From Microbacterium sp. zg-Y1090 (GTDB taxonomy: Bacteria; Actinomycetota; Actinomycetes; Actinomycetales; Microbacteriaceae), in NCBI RefSeq assembly GCF_030246945.1, contig NZ_CP126742.1, forward strand, positions 2,728,001 to 2,792,000: 64,000 bases of DNA, in the 5' to 3' direction. Below are positions 9,655 to 22,678 of the stretch, piece after piece. Made by a program: the position numbers and the translations under genes. The notes under the pieces were generated by a model, which ran no database searches, was not told the origin of the DNA, and saw only the letters and a list, made by a program, of their open reading frames with translations. Each line of letters opens with the position of its first letter. Position 1 is the stretch's first letter.

Positions 9655-10260
9655 TCAGCCGCGCCACACCGCTTCGGCCACGCGCGAGGCGTAGCGCTCC
9701 GGGTGCCAGGCGGTCTCGGTCGTCGACAGCCAGAGCCCTTCGCCGAACTCCAGCGTCTCGTACACCTCGTCGGCCGCCTTCGTGCAGCGCACCCGCCCGT
9801 CCGCGACGACACCGCACCCGTAGCCGAGGTCGGGGAGAGCCGCCTGCGCGATCGCGCCGGCGTCGGAGCCCACGGCGGCGAGGGTGGTCGAGATGCTCCC
9901 GGCCTCCGACGTCCACGTGCAGGTGAAGCGCACATCCGGGGCGAGCGAGTCCACGAGCACGGTGGCCGACGTCTTCGGCACCGAGCGGTCCTGATCCAGC
10001 TCCGAACCCGGCTGCCACGACAGGCCGGCCCACAGCGCGTCGGAGTAGAGCCTTCGGCACTCCCCCGGGGTGACCGCTTCGGGGGCATCCGCCGCCTCGG
10101 CCTGCTGACCCTGCTGACCGTCGCGCAGCGAGTCGCCGGTCAGTCCCACCACCGCGGGCAGCCCGGGAAGCGCCAACCACACCAGCGCCGCCACGATCCC
10201 CGCGGAAAGCACGCCCGCCGTCCACGCCAGCCAGGTGCTGCGTCCACCGGTCCTCGCCAT
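9655..10260 (-). CDS. Membrane-anchored protein with four-cysteine domain
   Basis: A 201-aa protein with one N-terminal transmembrane helix (residues ~10-32) and no lipobox, then an extracytoplasmic domain. Its cysteines lie in ECRRL, FTCTW, YGCGV and VRCTK contexts, matching the spacing and context of the convergent lipoprotein at 9058-9654. Both also end with a similar xxVAEAVxG motif. Two disulfides in the extracellular domain are likely. The gene begins 136 bp downstream of the rpoC stop codon, on the same strand as rpoC. Function unknown. Confidence 0.75.
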   Translation of the reverse strand: MARTGGRSTWLAWTAGVLSAGIVAALVWLALPGLPAVVGLTGDSLRDGQQGQQAEAADAPEAVTPGECRRLYSDALWAGLSWQPGSELDQDRSVPKTSATVLVDSLAPDVRFTCTWTSEAGSISTTLAAVGSDAGAIAQAALPDLGYGCGVVADGRVRCTKAADEVYETLEFGEGLWLSTTETAWHPERYASRVAEAVWRG

Positions 10261-10323
10261 GCCTCACCTCTCCGCAGACCACGCTAGAACCTCGCGGGGT
10301 CGCGGTGGGGAGGCACGCGGACG

Positions 10324-10357
10324 ACGAAGGCCCCCGGCGCGAGCCGGGGGCCTTCGT
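10324..10357 (-). terminator. Terminator of rpoBC operon
   Basis: A 15-bp perfect stem (ACGAAGGCCCCCGGC at 10324-10338 pairing with 10343-10357) with a GCGA tetraloop, 40 bp past the rpoC stop codon. It is very stable and has the same A/T-footed, GC-rich shape as the tuf terminator. Confidence 0.9.
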
Positions 10358-10396
10358 GCGGTTCCGGGCGGGCGCCGCAGCGCCCGCCCGGATCGC

Positions 10397-14272
<3,876 letters not shown>

Positions 14273-14307
14273 TAGTTCTCCTGTGTCTCAAAAAGTTTTC
14301 GGTGATC

Positions 14308-14327
14308 GGGCCGCCCGCGGGCGGCCC
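14308..14327 (-). other. Intercistronic hairpin between rpoB and rpoC
   Basis: A perfect 20-bp palindrome (GGGCCGCCCGCGGGCGGCCC). In the transcribed sense it is followed about 13 nt later by a run of five T. It could act as a partial attenuator or processing site setting the rpoB:rpoC ratio; that role is inferred. Confidence 0.5.
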
Positions 14328-14343
14328 TGCGTGATCGGCCGGA

Positions 14344-17300
14344 TCAGATCTCGTCGATCGAGGTCGACTCGAAGCGGGTGGAGATGTTGATGCCCAACTC
14401 CTCCGCGGCGCGGAACGCCTCGTCCTCGCCGTCGCGGAGGTTGACCGCGGTGCCGTCTGCCGAGAGCACCTCCACGTTCAGGCAGAGCGACTGCATCTCC
14501 TTCATCAGCACCTTGAAGGACTCGGGGATGCCGGGCTCCTGGATGTTCTCGCCCTTGACGATGGCCTCGTAGACCTTCACGCGGCCCACGATGTCGTCGG
14601 ACTTGATCGTCAGGAGCTCCTGCAGCGCGTATGCGGCGCCGTAGGCCTCGAGGGCCCACACCTCCATCTCACCGAAGCGCTGACCGCCGAACTGCGCCTT
14701 ACCACCCAGCGGCTGCTGCGTGATCATCGAGTACGGACCGGTGGAGCGCGCGTGGATCTTGTCGTCCACGAGGTGGTGCAGCTTCAGGATGTACATGTAG
14801 CCCACCGAGATCGGCGCCGGGAACGGCTCGCCGGAGCGGCCGTCGAACAGCAGCGTCTTTCCGGTGGAGTCGATCAGGCGCTCACCGTCGCGGTTCTTCA
14901 GCGTGGAGTCCAGCAGACCTGCGATCTCCTGCTCGAACGCGCCGTCGAACACCGGGGTGGCGACCTTCGTGCCGGGAGCGGCCTCGAGCGCCTCAGCGGG
15001 GAGGTTCGCCGCCCACTCCGGGGTGCCTTCGACCTTCCAGCCCTGCTGCGCGATCCACCCGAGGTGGAGCTCGAGCACCTGACCGAAGTTCATGCGGCCC
15101 GGGATGCCCAGCGGGTTGAGGATGACGTCGACCGGCGTGCCGTCGGCGAGGAAGGGCATGTCCTCGATCGGGAGGATCTTGGCGATGACGCCCTTGTTGC
15201 CGTGACGGCCGGCGAGCTTGTCGCCCTCGGTGATCTTGCGCTTCTGGGCGATGTAGACCACGACGCGGCGGTTGACGCCCGAGCCGAGCTCGTCGTCGCC
15301 GTCCTCGGCGTTGAACTCCTTGACCGCGATGATCGTGCCCTGCTCACCGTGGGGGACCTTCAGCGACGTGTCGCGCACCTCGCGGCTCTTCTCGTTGAAG
15401 ATCGCGCGCAGCAGGCGCTCCTCGGCGCTCAGCTCGGTCTCGCCCTTGGGCGTGACCTTGCCGACGAGGATGTCGCCGGGGCGGACCTCGGCGCCGATGC
15501 GGACGATGCCGCGCTCGTCGAGGTCCTTCAGCAGCTCGGGGCTGACGTTGGGCAGATCACGGGTGATCTCCTCCTTGCCGAGCTTGGTGTCACGGGCGTC
15601 GACCTCGTACTCCTCGATGTGGATCGAGGAGAGGGTGTCGTCCTTCACCAGGTTCTGGCTGAGGATGATCGCGTCCTCGAAGTTGTGGCCTTCCCACGTC
15701 ATGAACGCCACGAGGAGGTTCTTGCCGAGCGCGAGCTCGCCGTTCTCCGTCGCGGGTCCGTCGGCGATGACCTCGCCGGCCTCGATGCGGTCGCCCGCCG
15801 AGACGATGACGCGCTGGTTGTAGCTCGTGCCCTGGTTGGAGCGGTCGAACTTGCGCAGGAAGTAGTCCTGGGTGCCGCCCTCGTCGAGCTGCACGGTCAC
15901 GACGTCGGCCGAGACCTCCAGCACGACACCGGCCTTCTCGGCGGTGACGACGTCACCGGCGTCGATCGCGGCGTAGCCCTCCATACCGGTGCCGACCACG
16001 GGCGACTCGCTGCGCAGCAGCGGGACGGCCTGACGCTGCATGTTCGCACCCATCAGGGCGCGGTTCGCGTCGTCGTGCTCGAGGAACGGGATGAGCGAGG
16101 TCGCCACCGACACCATCTGGCGCGGCGAGACGTCCATGTAGCCGATCTCGTCGGCGGGGAACAGGTCGACCTCGCCGCCCTGGCCGCGACGGGCGAGAAC
16201 GCGCTCGTCGGCGAAGGCGCCGTCTTCCTTGAGCTCCACACCGGCCTGGGCGACGATGAAGTCGCTCTCCTCGCTGGCGGTGAGGTAGTCGATCTGGTCG
16301 GTCACGCGACCGTCGACGACCTTGCGGTACGGGGTCTCGATGAAGCCGAACGCGTTGATGCGCGCGAAGGACGCGAGCGAGCCGATCAGGCCGATGTTCG
16401 GGCCTTCCGGGGTCTCGATCGGGCACATGCGGCCGTAGTGCGAGGGGTGGACGTCACGGACCTCGACGCCGGCACGCTCACGGGAGAGGCCGCCGGGGCC
16501 CAGCGCCGACAGGCGGCGCTTGTGGGTCAGACCCGCGAGCGGGTTGTTCTGGTCCATGAACTGCGACAGCTGCGACGTTCCGAAGAACTCCTTGATCGCG
16601 GCGACGACGGGGCGCACGTTGATCAGGGTCTGCGGCGTGATCGCCTCGATGTCCTGCGTGGTCATGCGCTCGCGGACGACGCGCTCCATGCGGGACAGTC
16701 CGGTGCGCACCTGATTCTGGATGAGCTCGCCGACGGCGCGGATGCGACGGTTGCCGAAGTTGTCGATGTCGTCGACGTCCAGGCGGATCTCGGCGGGCTG
16801 GCCGTTGCGGATGCCGTCGAACGTGACGTCGCCGCGGTGCAGGCGCACCAGGTACTTGATCGTCGCGACGATGTCGTCGACGGTGAGCACCGAGTCGCTC
16901 AGCGGCCTGTCGAGGCCGAGCTTCTGGTTGATCTTGTAGCGACCGACCTTCGCGAGGTCGTAGCGCTTGGAGTTGAAGTAGAAGTTGTCCAGCAGCGCGC
17001 GGGCGGCCTCGGCGGCGACCTGCTCGCCCGGACGCAGCTTGCGGTAGATGTCGCGGAGGGCGTCTTCCTTCGTGAGGATGGTGTCCTTGGACAGCGTCTC
17101 CTCGATGGAGTCGAAGCCGGCGAACTCCGCCATGATGTCCTCGCTGGACAGGCCCAGGGCCTTCAGGAACACCGTGACGGACTGCTTGCGCTTGCGATCG
17201 ATGCGCACGCCCACCTGATCGCGCTTGTCGATCTCGAACTCGAGCCAGGCACCGCGGCTGGGGATGACGCGCGCCGAGACGATGTCCTTGTCGGAGGTCT

Positions 17301-17844
17301 TGTCGGGCGTCTTGTCGAAGTAGACGCCGGGAGAGCGCACGAGCTGCGAGACGACGACGCGCTCGGTGCCGTTGATGATGAAGGTGCCCTTGCCGGTCTG
17401 CAGCGGGAAGTCCCCCATGAAGACGGTCTGGGTCTTGATCTCACCGGTGAGGTGGTTCATGAACTCGGCCTCGACGTACAGCGGGGCGGCATACGTCTTG
17501 CCGCGCTCCTTGCACTCCTCGATCGAGTACTTCTCCGGCTCGAGGTACGGGTTCGTGAACGACAGCTGCATCGTCTCGCCGAGGTCCTCGATCGGGGAGA
17601 TCTCCTCGAAGATCTCCTCCAGACCGCTGATCTCGGGGACATCGGTGCGGCCCTCGGCCTGCGCCTGAGCGACGCGGGCCTTCCAGGCGTCGTTGCCGAC
17701 GAGCCAGTCGAAGGACTCCGTCTGCAGCGCCAGGAGGTCGGGGACCTCCAGCGTGTCGGAGATCTTCGCGAACGAGAGCCGCGAAGCTCCGCGTCCGTTC
17801 TTGAGGTTGGTGGTGGGGGTGGATGCGTTGCGCGCAGCAGCCAA
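14344..17844 (-). CDS. rpoB: RNA polymerase subunit beta
   Basis: The 1166-aa second-largest subunit of RNA polymerase. The start is TTG, decoded as Met in [13 protein letters not shown], with a strong GGAGGTA 7 nt upstream (17851-17857). The frame remains open for 55 upstream codons, which lie in the untranslated leader and lack a ribosome binding site. The rifampicin region ([20 protein letters not shown]...[15 protein letters not shown]) has wild-type residues at the common resistance positions, including the H in THKR and the S in RLSALG. Rifampicin sensitivity is therefore expected. Confidence 0.98.
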   Translation of the reverse strand: MAAARNASTPTTNLKNGRGASRLSFAKISDTLEVPDLLALQTESFDWLVGNDAWKARVAQAQAEGRTDVPEISGLEEIFEEISPIEDLGETMQLSFTNPYLEPEKYSIEECKERGKTYAAPLYVEAEFMNHLTGEIKTQTVFMGDFPLQTGKGTFIINGTERVVVSQLVRSPGVYFDKTPDKTSDKDIVSARVIPSRGAWLEFEIDKRDQVGVRIDRKRKQSVTVFLKALGLSSEDIMAEFAGFDSIEETLSKDTILTKEDALRDIYRKLRPGEQVAAEAARALLDNFYFNSKRYDLAKVGRYKINQKLGLDRPLSDSVLTVDDIVATIKYLVRLHRGDVTFDGIRNGQPAEIRLDVDDIDNFGNRRIRAVGELIQNQVRTGLSRMERVVRERMTTQDIEAITPQTLINVRPVVAAIKEFFGTSQLSQFMDQNNPLAGLTHKRRLSALGPGGLSRERAGVEVRDVHPSHYGRMCPIETPEGPNIGLIGSLASFARINAFGFIETPYRKVVDGRVTDQIDYLTASEESDFIVAQAGVELKEDGAFADERVLARRGQGGEVDLFPADEIGYMDVSPRQMVSVATSLIPFLEHDDANRALMGANMQRQAVPLLRSESPVVGTGMEGYAAIDAGDVVTAEKAGVVLEVSADVVTVQLDEGGTQDYFLRKFDRSNQGTSYNQRVIVSAGDRIEAGEVIADGPATENGELALGKNLLVAFMTWEGHNFEDAIILSQNLVKDDTLSSIHIEEYEVDARDTKLGKEEITRDLPNVSPELLKDLDERGIVRIGAEVRPGDILVGKVTPKGETELSAEERLLRAIFNEKSREVRDTSLKVPHGEQGTIIAVKEFNAEDGDDELGSGVNRRVVVYIAQKRKITEGDKLAGRHGNKGVIAKILPIEDMPFLADGTPVDVILNPLGIPGRMNFGQVLELHLGWIAQQGWKVEGTPEWAANLPAEALEAAPGTKVATPVFDGAFEQEIAGLLDSTLKNRDGERLIDSTGKTLLFDGRSGEPFPAPISVGYMYILKLHHLVDDKIHARSTGPYSMITQQPLGGKAQFGGQRFGEMEVWALEAYGAAYALQELLTIKSDDIVGRVKVYEAIVKGENIQEPGIPESFKVLMKEMQSLCLNVEVLSADGTAVNLRDGEDEAFRAAEELGINISTRFESTSIDEI

Positions 17845-18008
17845 GGGGATTACCTCCGTGGGCCCGGGCGAGGGCTCGTTTTCCTTGTCGTCAGGTGGAG
17901 TGCTCCCTGTAGATCCCGAAGCCTGACGACCGCACGCCGCGATGAAGCGGGGGAACGCAGGCACAGCCGACCACCATATGAGGGCAAGGGGAGGGAGCGC
18001 AAAGAACA

Positions 18009-18037
18009 ACTATATGCCGCGCGACGCGCCATGTCCA
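18009..18037 (-). promoter_or_regulatory. rpoBC promoter
   Basis: On the minus strand, -35 TGGACA (18032-18037), a 17-bp spacer and -10 TATAGT (18009-18014); both hexamers differ from the SigA consensus by one base. Predicted transcription starts near 18002, giving a leader of about 158 nt. This is the only near-consensus promoter in the 335-bp gap between rpoB and pxpBC. The rest of that gap is leader sequence plus part of an inverted-repeat unit (18119-18212). Confidence 0.75.
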
Positions 18038-18118
18038 GCCGAATTCTTGACGAGGTCTGGATGCTGAGGTATAACCGCGCGGCGTCCTCATTCTCGCGCC
18101 CCGACCTGACGTTCGGCT

Positions 18119-18212
18119 GTGCGGTTCCGCGCCGTGCCGGGGGCCGAACCACGCGACTTTCGCGGGCGGCCCGCAGGGGTCACGGTGCGGGACGGGCATG
18201 GCGGAACCGCAC
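18119..18212. repeat. 94-bp unit with 12-bp inverted-repeat ends
   Basis: GTGCGGTTCCGC at 18119-18130 is repeated as its exact reverse complement at 18201-18212. The right arm lies inside the 3' end of pxpBC and encodes part of its C-terminus (VRFRHARPAP). The size and layout resemble the ~85-bp GTGCAC-ended element elsewhere in this window, but only one copy is visible here, so repeat status is inferred. Confidence 0.45.
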
Positions 18213-19784
18213 CTTCCGCCCGGGGAGCAGCTGGGCGAGGGCATCGAGGGCGCCGTCGGTCGCGACGGCGATCACGGGGTAGCCGCCCGTGACGGGGCCG
18301 TCGACGCCGAGGACCGTCGGACGGCCGCCGGGCGGCACCTGGAGGGCGCCCGGCACCATCGCCTCGCTGGGAAGCTCGCCGGCGCGGGTACGGGCGAGGG
18401 CCGGGCCGTCCAGGCGGATGCCGACGCGGTCGGCCTCGGCGGTGACCGTCCAGGTGGCCGCATAAAGGGTCTCCAGGGCCGACGGGGCGAACCACCCGGC
18501 ACGCGGCCCGGGAGCCAGCTCGAGTTCGACCAGCGCGTGCGGCGGGGGCCCCCAGGGATGCACGTCCAGCGCGGGGATGCCGCCGGCGACGTCTCCCGCG
18601 AGCGACAGGATGTCGCCCGCGGCGAGCGGTGCGGGCCCGAGACCGGCGAGCACGTCGGTGGCCCGGGAGCCGGCCGCGCGGGGCGCGTCGAACCCGCCGC
18701 GCACCGCCAGGTAGGCCCGGGCACCGGCGGTGAACCGGTCGAGGCGCAGCTCGGCGCCGGCGGGCCACGGGAACGGCACGTACGGGTCGACCGTCCGCCC
18801 CGCCACGACGAGCGGGCCCCAGGCGCCGGTGACGACGGCGACGAGGTCGCGGCCGGCCCGCAGGCGGCATCCGCCCATCGTCACCTCGATCGCCGCGGCG
18901 TTCTCGGCGTTGCCGAGCAGGCGGTTGGCCGTGCGCAGTGCCCCGCGGTCGGCGGCGCCGGAGCGGGCGATGCCCTCGGCGGCGCGCCCCGGGCGGCCGA
19001 GGTCCTGCACGGTCGCGAGCGGACCCGGCGCGACAACCTCGACCGCCTCCTCCCCGTGAGACTGCATCTGGCGCGCGAGACGTGGGGAGTTTCCCACGGT
19101 CTCGGCCGCCAGATGCGGTCTCAGCGAAGCGGCGGGGGCGGCGTCGACGGATGCCGCGACGGCGGCGAAGCGCACGCGGCCGCCCGGGGCGAGCAGGGCC
19201 GGGGATGCCGCGGCAGGGTCGAACAGCGTTGCGTCGGTGCGCCCGATGAGCCGCCATCCGCCCGGGGTGGCTCGGGGGTAGGCGCCGGTGAACGCGCCGG
19301 CGAGCCCGACGCTGCCGGCGGGCACCCGGGTGCGCGGCGTCGACAGCCGCGGCACGTCGAAGGACCAGTCCTCGCTGACGAGGTAGCCGAACCCCGGCGC
19401 GAAGCCTGTGAACGCGACGGACCAGCGCGCTTCCCGATGCCGACGCACCAGCTGCTCGACGCTCATCCCCAGCAGATCGGCCGCCGCGGCGAGGTCGGGG
19501 CCGTCGTACACGACCTCCAGCGTGACCGTCTCCCCCCGGGTGCGCTCCGGCGGCACCGGCGGCGCGGAGGCGATCCAGGTGCGCGCCGCCGCGACGGACA
19601 GCACCCCCGGATCCACCCGCACCAGCACGGTGCAGGCCGCCGGCACGAGGTCGACCACCCCCGCGGGTCGCGACGCCTGCAACCGAGAGAACAGCGCGAC
19701 CGCCTCGGAGGTGCCGTCCACCTCGGCCAGCACGCCGTCGCGCCCCATCGGCAGCAGCCGCGCGGCCGGCGCGGCGCCGCTCAC
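18180..19784 (-). CDS. pxpBC: 5-oxoprolinase subunits B and C, fused
   Basis: A 534-aa fusion of the two subunits that, with PxpA, perform ATP-dependent hydrolysis of 5-oxoproline (pyroglutamate) to glutamate. Residues ~1-215 are the PxpB (KipI-type) domain with FAPGFGYL and the R-G-W-R-L-I-G-R motif. Residues ~245-530 are the PxpC (KipA/urea-amidolyase-like) domain, which starts at VEVVAPGPLATVQDLGRPG. Many bacteria encode these separately. The GTG start overlaps the pxpA stop as GTGA, so the genes are coupled. The interdomain linker (~221-243) is encoded by a 65-bp palindrome. Older names are KipI/KipA or allophanate-hydrolase-like proteins. Confidence 0.9.
   Translation of the reverse strand: MSGAAPAARLLPMGRDGVLAEVDGTSEAVALFSRLQASRPAGVVDLVPAACTVLVRVDPGVLSVAAARTWIASAPPVPPERTRGETVTLEVVYDGPDLAAAADLLGMSVEQLVRRHREARWSVAFTGFAPGFGYLVSEDWSFDVPRLSTPRTRVPAGSVGLAGAFTGAYPRATPGGWRLIGRTDATLFDPAAASPALLAPGGRVRFAAVAASVDAAPAASLRPHLAAETVGNSPRLARQMQSHGEEAVEVVAPGPLATVQDLGRPGRAAEGIARSGAADRGALRTANRLLGNAENAAAIEVTMGGCRLRAGRDLVAVVTGAWGPLVVAGRTVDPYVPFPWPAGAELRLDRFTAGARAYLAVRGGFDAPRAAGSRATDVLAGLGPAPLAAGDILSLAGDVAGGIPALDVHPWGPPPHALVELELAPGPRAGWFAPSALETLYAATWTVTAEADRVGIRLDGPALARTRAGELPSEAMVPGALQVPPGGRPTVLGVDGPVTGGYPVIAVATDGALDALAQLLPGRKVRFRHARPAP
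19058..19122. repeat. 65-bp palindrome inside the pxpBC coding sequence
   Basis: GAGACTGCATCTGGCG (19058-19073) pairs with CGCCAGATGCGGTCTC (19107-19122) with one mismatch, and the inner CGAGACGTGGG pairs with CCCACGGTCTCG apart from one extra G. The loop is about 6 nt. It is translated in frame as the PxpB-PxpC linker, including LARQMQSHG. Such symmetry is not expected of coding sequence, so it is probably a REP-like palindromic insertion. Confidence 0.75.
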
Positions 19785-20536
19785 CACGGCGCCCGCACGA
19801 CGATGCCCGCCGCCGCCAGCGCCGCCCGCACCGCGCGGGCCATGCCCACTGCACCGGGCGAATCGCCGTGCACGCAGAGCGAGGCGGCATCCGTCACCAC
19901 CGTCGACCCGTCGACGGTGGTGACAACGCCCTCCACCGCCAGGCGCACGGCCCGTGCCGCCACTGCGTCGGCCTCGTGCAGCAGCGCCCCCGGCTCGCCG
20001 CGCGGCACGAGGGTGCCGTCGGGGCGGTAGCCGCGGTCGAGGAACGCCTCCCGCACGAACTCCAGCCCCGCCCCGGCGGCGGCCGCGGCGATCGCGCCGC
20101 CGAGCCCGAGGACGGGCACCGCGCGGCCGAGGCGGTCGGACAGCTCCGCGACGGATGCCGCAACGGCCGCCGCCGCACGGGAGTCGGCGGAGACGGCGTG
20201 GTACAGCGCTCCGTGCGGCTTCACGTAGCGGATGTCGGCGCCGGCAGCGGCGAGCGCGGCGAGCTGACCCGTCACCTCCGCCCGCAGCGCCGAGGGATCG
20301 GTGGCCATGTGCACGCGCCCGAAGTTGGCCCGGTCGGGAAACGACGGGTGGGCGCCCACCGCCACGGTCCTCGCGGCGGCCGCGGCCACCGCCGCCCGCA
20401 TCGACGCGGCATCCCCGGCATGGCCGCCGCACGCGATGCTGGCGCTGGAGACGACGGCGAACATCGCGGCGTCGTCGGCGGTGGGCACACCGTCGACCGT
20501 CTCACCCAGGTCGGCGTTGAGGTCGATCGCGCGCAT
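19781..20536 (-). CDS. pxpA: 5-oxoprolinase subunit A (LamB/YcsF family)
   Basis: A 251-aa protein of the LamB/YcsF TIM-barrel-like family, the hydrolase component of prokaryotic 5-oxoprolinase. It begins MRAIDLNADLGE and shows the family motifs SIACGGHAGD, GAHPSFPDR and YVKPHGALYH, which include metal- and substrate-site residues. It is the first gene of a two-gene unit with pxpBC (4-bp overlap). The start is firm because the family always begins just before DLNxDxGE. The divergent oligopeptide transporter ATPase gene starts 177 bp away, which is consistent with peptide-derived pyroglutamate being a substrate. Confidence 0.93.
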   Translation of the reverse strand: MRAIDLNADLGETVDGVPTADDAAMFAVVSSASIACGGHAGDAASMRAAVAAAAARTVAVGAHPSFPDRANFGRVHMATDPSALRAEVTGQLAALAAAGADIRYVKPHGALYHAVSADSRAAAAVAASVAELSDRLGRAVPVLGLGGAIAAAAAGAGLEFVREAFLDRGYRPDGTLVPRGEPGALLHEADAVAARAVRLAVEGVVTTVDGSTVVTDAASLCVHGDSPGAVGMARAVRAALAAAGIVVRAPW

Positions 20537-20713
20537 GCCCCCACGGTAGCCCGCACGGCGGCAGCGATCCGTTCCGTCGTCCCCGCGGAGCGCGCACCCA
20601 CCGCAGCGGCGTGGCCCTCCCCCGCCGGCGCGCGACACGGCGCGCGTTACGAACCCGTAAAGGCTTCCCACCGACCGGTGCGGCGGGGGCGGCGGCACGG
20701 CAGGATGGAGCGC

Positions 20714-22480
20714 ATGCCCCAGGACGCCGCACCGCTGCTGCAGGTTCGAGATCTCGCCGTCGATTTCCGCACCATGGACGGCTCGGTGCGTGCGATCGAG
20801 CACGTCGAGTTCGACCTCGCCGCCGGGGAGACCCTCGCGATCGTCGGAGAGTCGGGATCGGGTAAGTCCACCACCGCGATGGCCGTGATCGGGCTGCTCG
20901 CCGGCAACGGCCGCGTCGCGGAGGGCAGCATCCTGCTGGACGGACGCCAGCTGGTCGGCGCTTCGGAGTCCGTGATGCGCGGGATCAGGGGCAAGACGAT
21001 CGGCCTCGTGCCGCAGGACCCGATGTCCAACCTCAATCCGGTGTCGAAGATCGGCACGCAGATCGCCGAGACCCTCCTCGCCCACGGCATGGCCACCCGC
21101 GCCAACGTCGCGCAGAAAGTGGTGGAGACCCTCGCCGCCGCGGGCCTGCCCGACGCCGAGAAGCGCGCGAAGCAGTACCCGCACGAGTTCTCCGGCGGCA
21201 TGCGCCAGCGCGCGCTCATCGCCATCGGACTGGCCTGCAACCCGCGACTGCTCATCGCCGACGAGCCCACCAGCGCTCTGGACGTCACCGTGCAGAAGAC
21301 GATCCTCGATCAGCTCGGGCGCATGACCGCCGACCTCGGCACCGCCCTCATGCTCATCACCCACGATCTGGGACTCGCCGCCGAGCGCGCCTCCCGGGTG
21401 ATCGTCATGCACCGCGGCCGCATCGTCGAGCAGGGTCCCGCGCGTCAGATCCTCGAGGACCCGCAGGCGGAGTACACCAAGGCGCTCGTCGCCGCAGCGC
21501 CCTCGGTGGCCGCCGTTCGTCTGCGCCCGCAGGTGTTCCGCCGACCGGATGCCACGGGTGCGCAGCCCGCCGCGGGCTCCGATGCCGCGGGCACGGGCAC
21601 CGGACCGGCGCCGATCCCCACCGCGAGGGCGGCGACGACGACCCCGCGCACCGGCGCCGCCGGGGCGGCCGACGCCGGTGCGGCATCCGCCGTCGACAAC
21701 ATCCTCGAGGTCGAGGGCCTCACCAAGGTGTTCCCGGTGCGCGGCAGCAAGGAGGACTTCACCGCGGTGAAGGACGTCTCCTTCGCGATCCCCCGGGGGG
21801 AGACGGTGGCGGTGGTCGGCGAGTCGGGCTCGGGGAAGACCACGACGGCGCGCATGGTGCTGAAGGTCGTCGAGGCGACCTCGGGGTCGATCCGGTTCGA
21901 CGGCCAGGACGTCGCGTCGCTGAAGGGGCGCGAGCTGCGCACCTTCCGCCAGCGGGTGCAGCCGATCTTCCAGGACCCCTACTCGTCGCTGAACCCGATG
22001 TTCACGATCGAGCGGATCATCGAGGAGCCGCTGTCGTTCTACAAGCGCGGCTCGGCGAAGCAGCGCAGCGCGCGCGTGCGCAAGCTCATGGACGACGTGG
22101 CCCTGCCGCAGTCGATGCTGCGCCGCTACCCGGCGGAGCTGTCGGGCGGCCAGCGGCAGCGCGTCGCGATCGCGCGGGCGCTGGCCCTCTCCCCCGACCT
22201 CATCGTGTGCGACGAGCCGGTCTCCGCACTGGACGTGCTCGTGCAGGCGCAGATCCTGACGCTGCTGGGCGACCTGCAGCGCGAGTACGGGCAGAGCTAC
22301 CTGTTCATCTCCCACGACCTGGCCGTGGTGCGCCTCATCAGCGACTACGTCTGCGTCATGAAGGACGGTGTGCTGGTCGAGGCTGCCACCTCCGAGGAGA
22401 TCTTCACCAACGCCCGTGACCCGTACACCCGCAAGCTGCTGGCATCCATCCCCGGCAACGAGCTCGACATCGCGGTCTGA
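20714..22480 (+). CDS. Oligopeptide ABC transporter, double ATPase (DppD-DppF fusion type)
   Basis: A 588-aa protein with two complete ABC domains. The first has GESGSGKST, FSGGMRQRALIAI and DEPTSALDV. The second has GESGSGKTT, LSGGQRQRVAIARAL and DEPVSALDV. An Ala/Pro/Thr-rich linker (~275-325) joins them. It powers peptide/nickel-type (PepT family) import and presumably serves the DppBC-like permeases at 22679-24666 and the binding protein at 24731-26407. Unusually, it is on the opposite strand and converges on them. The start is uncertain: ATG 20705 is an alternative three codons upstream. Confidence 0.92.
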   Translation: MPQDAAPLLQVRDLAVDFRTMDGSVRAIEHVEFDLAAGETLAIVGESGSGKSTTAMAVIGLLAGNGRVAEGSILLDGRQLVGASESVMRGIRGKTIGLVPQDPMSNLNPVSKIGTQIAETLLAHGMATRANVAQKVVETLAAAGLPDAEKRAKQYPHEFSGGMRQRALIAIGLACNPRLLIADEPTSALDVTVQKTILDQLGRMTADLGTALMLITHDLGLAAERASRVIVMHRGRIVEQGPARQILEDPQAEYTKALVAAAPSVAAVRLRPQVFRRPDATGAQPAAGSDAAGTGTGPAPIPTARAATTTPRTGAAGAADAGAASAVDNILEVEGLTKVFPVRGSKEDFTAVKDVSFAIPRGETVAVVGESGSGKTTTARMVLKVVEATSGSIRFDGQDVASLKGRELRTFRQRVQPIFQDPYSSLNPMFTIERIIEEPLSFYKRGSAKQRSARVRKLMDDVALPQSMLRRYPAELSGGQRQRVAIARALALSPDLIVCDEPVSALDVLVQAQILTLLGDLQREYGQSYLFISHDLAVVRLISDYVCVMKDGVLVEAATSEEIFTNARDPYTRKLLASIPGNELDIAV

Positions 22481-22492
22481 CCCGCCGGGCGG

Positions 22493-22678
22493 GCGTTTCG
22501 TCTTGCTGCGCGCGCTCAACGACCGGGGGGCAGCGGGGGCGGGCGTTTCGTCTTGCTGCGCTCGCTCAACGACCGGGGGGGCAGCGGGGGCGGGCGTTTC
22601 GTCTCGCTGCGCTCGCTCAACGACCGGGGGCTGCGCGCGCTCAACGACCGGGGGCTGCGCTCGCTCAACGACCGGGGG
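22493..22678. repeat. Array of GTTTCGTCTCGCTGCGC-type repeats
   Basis: Three near-identical units (starting 22493, 22543, 22594; period 50-51 bp) each contain GCGTTTCGTCTTGCTGCGC or its variant followed by (G/T)CGCTCAACGACCGGGGG. Two truncated 24-bp units follow (22631-22654, 22655-22678) that keep only the CTGCG(C/T)..CTCAACGACCGGGGG half. The array fills the entire gap between two converging genes and ends exactly at the dppC-like stop codon. The same repeat recurs in reverse at 51350-51612. It is probably an actinobacterial REP-type palindrome and may serve as the convergent terminator. Confidence 0.85.
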
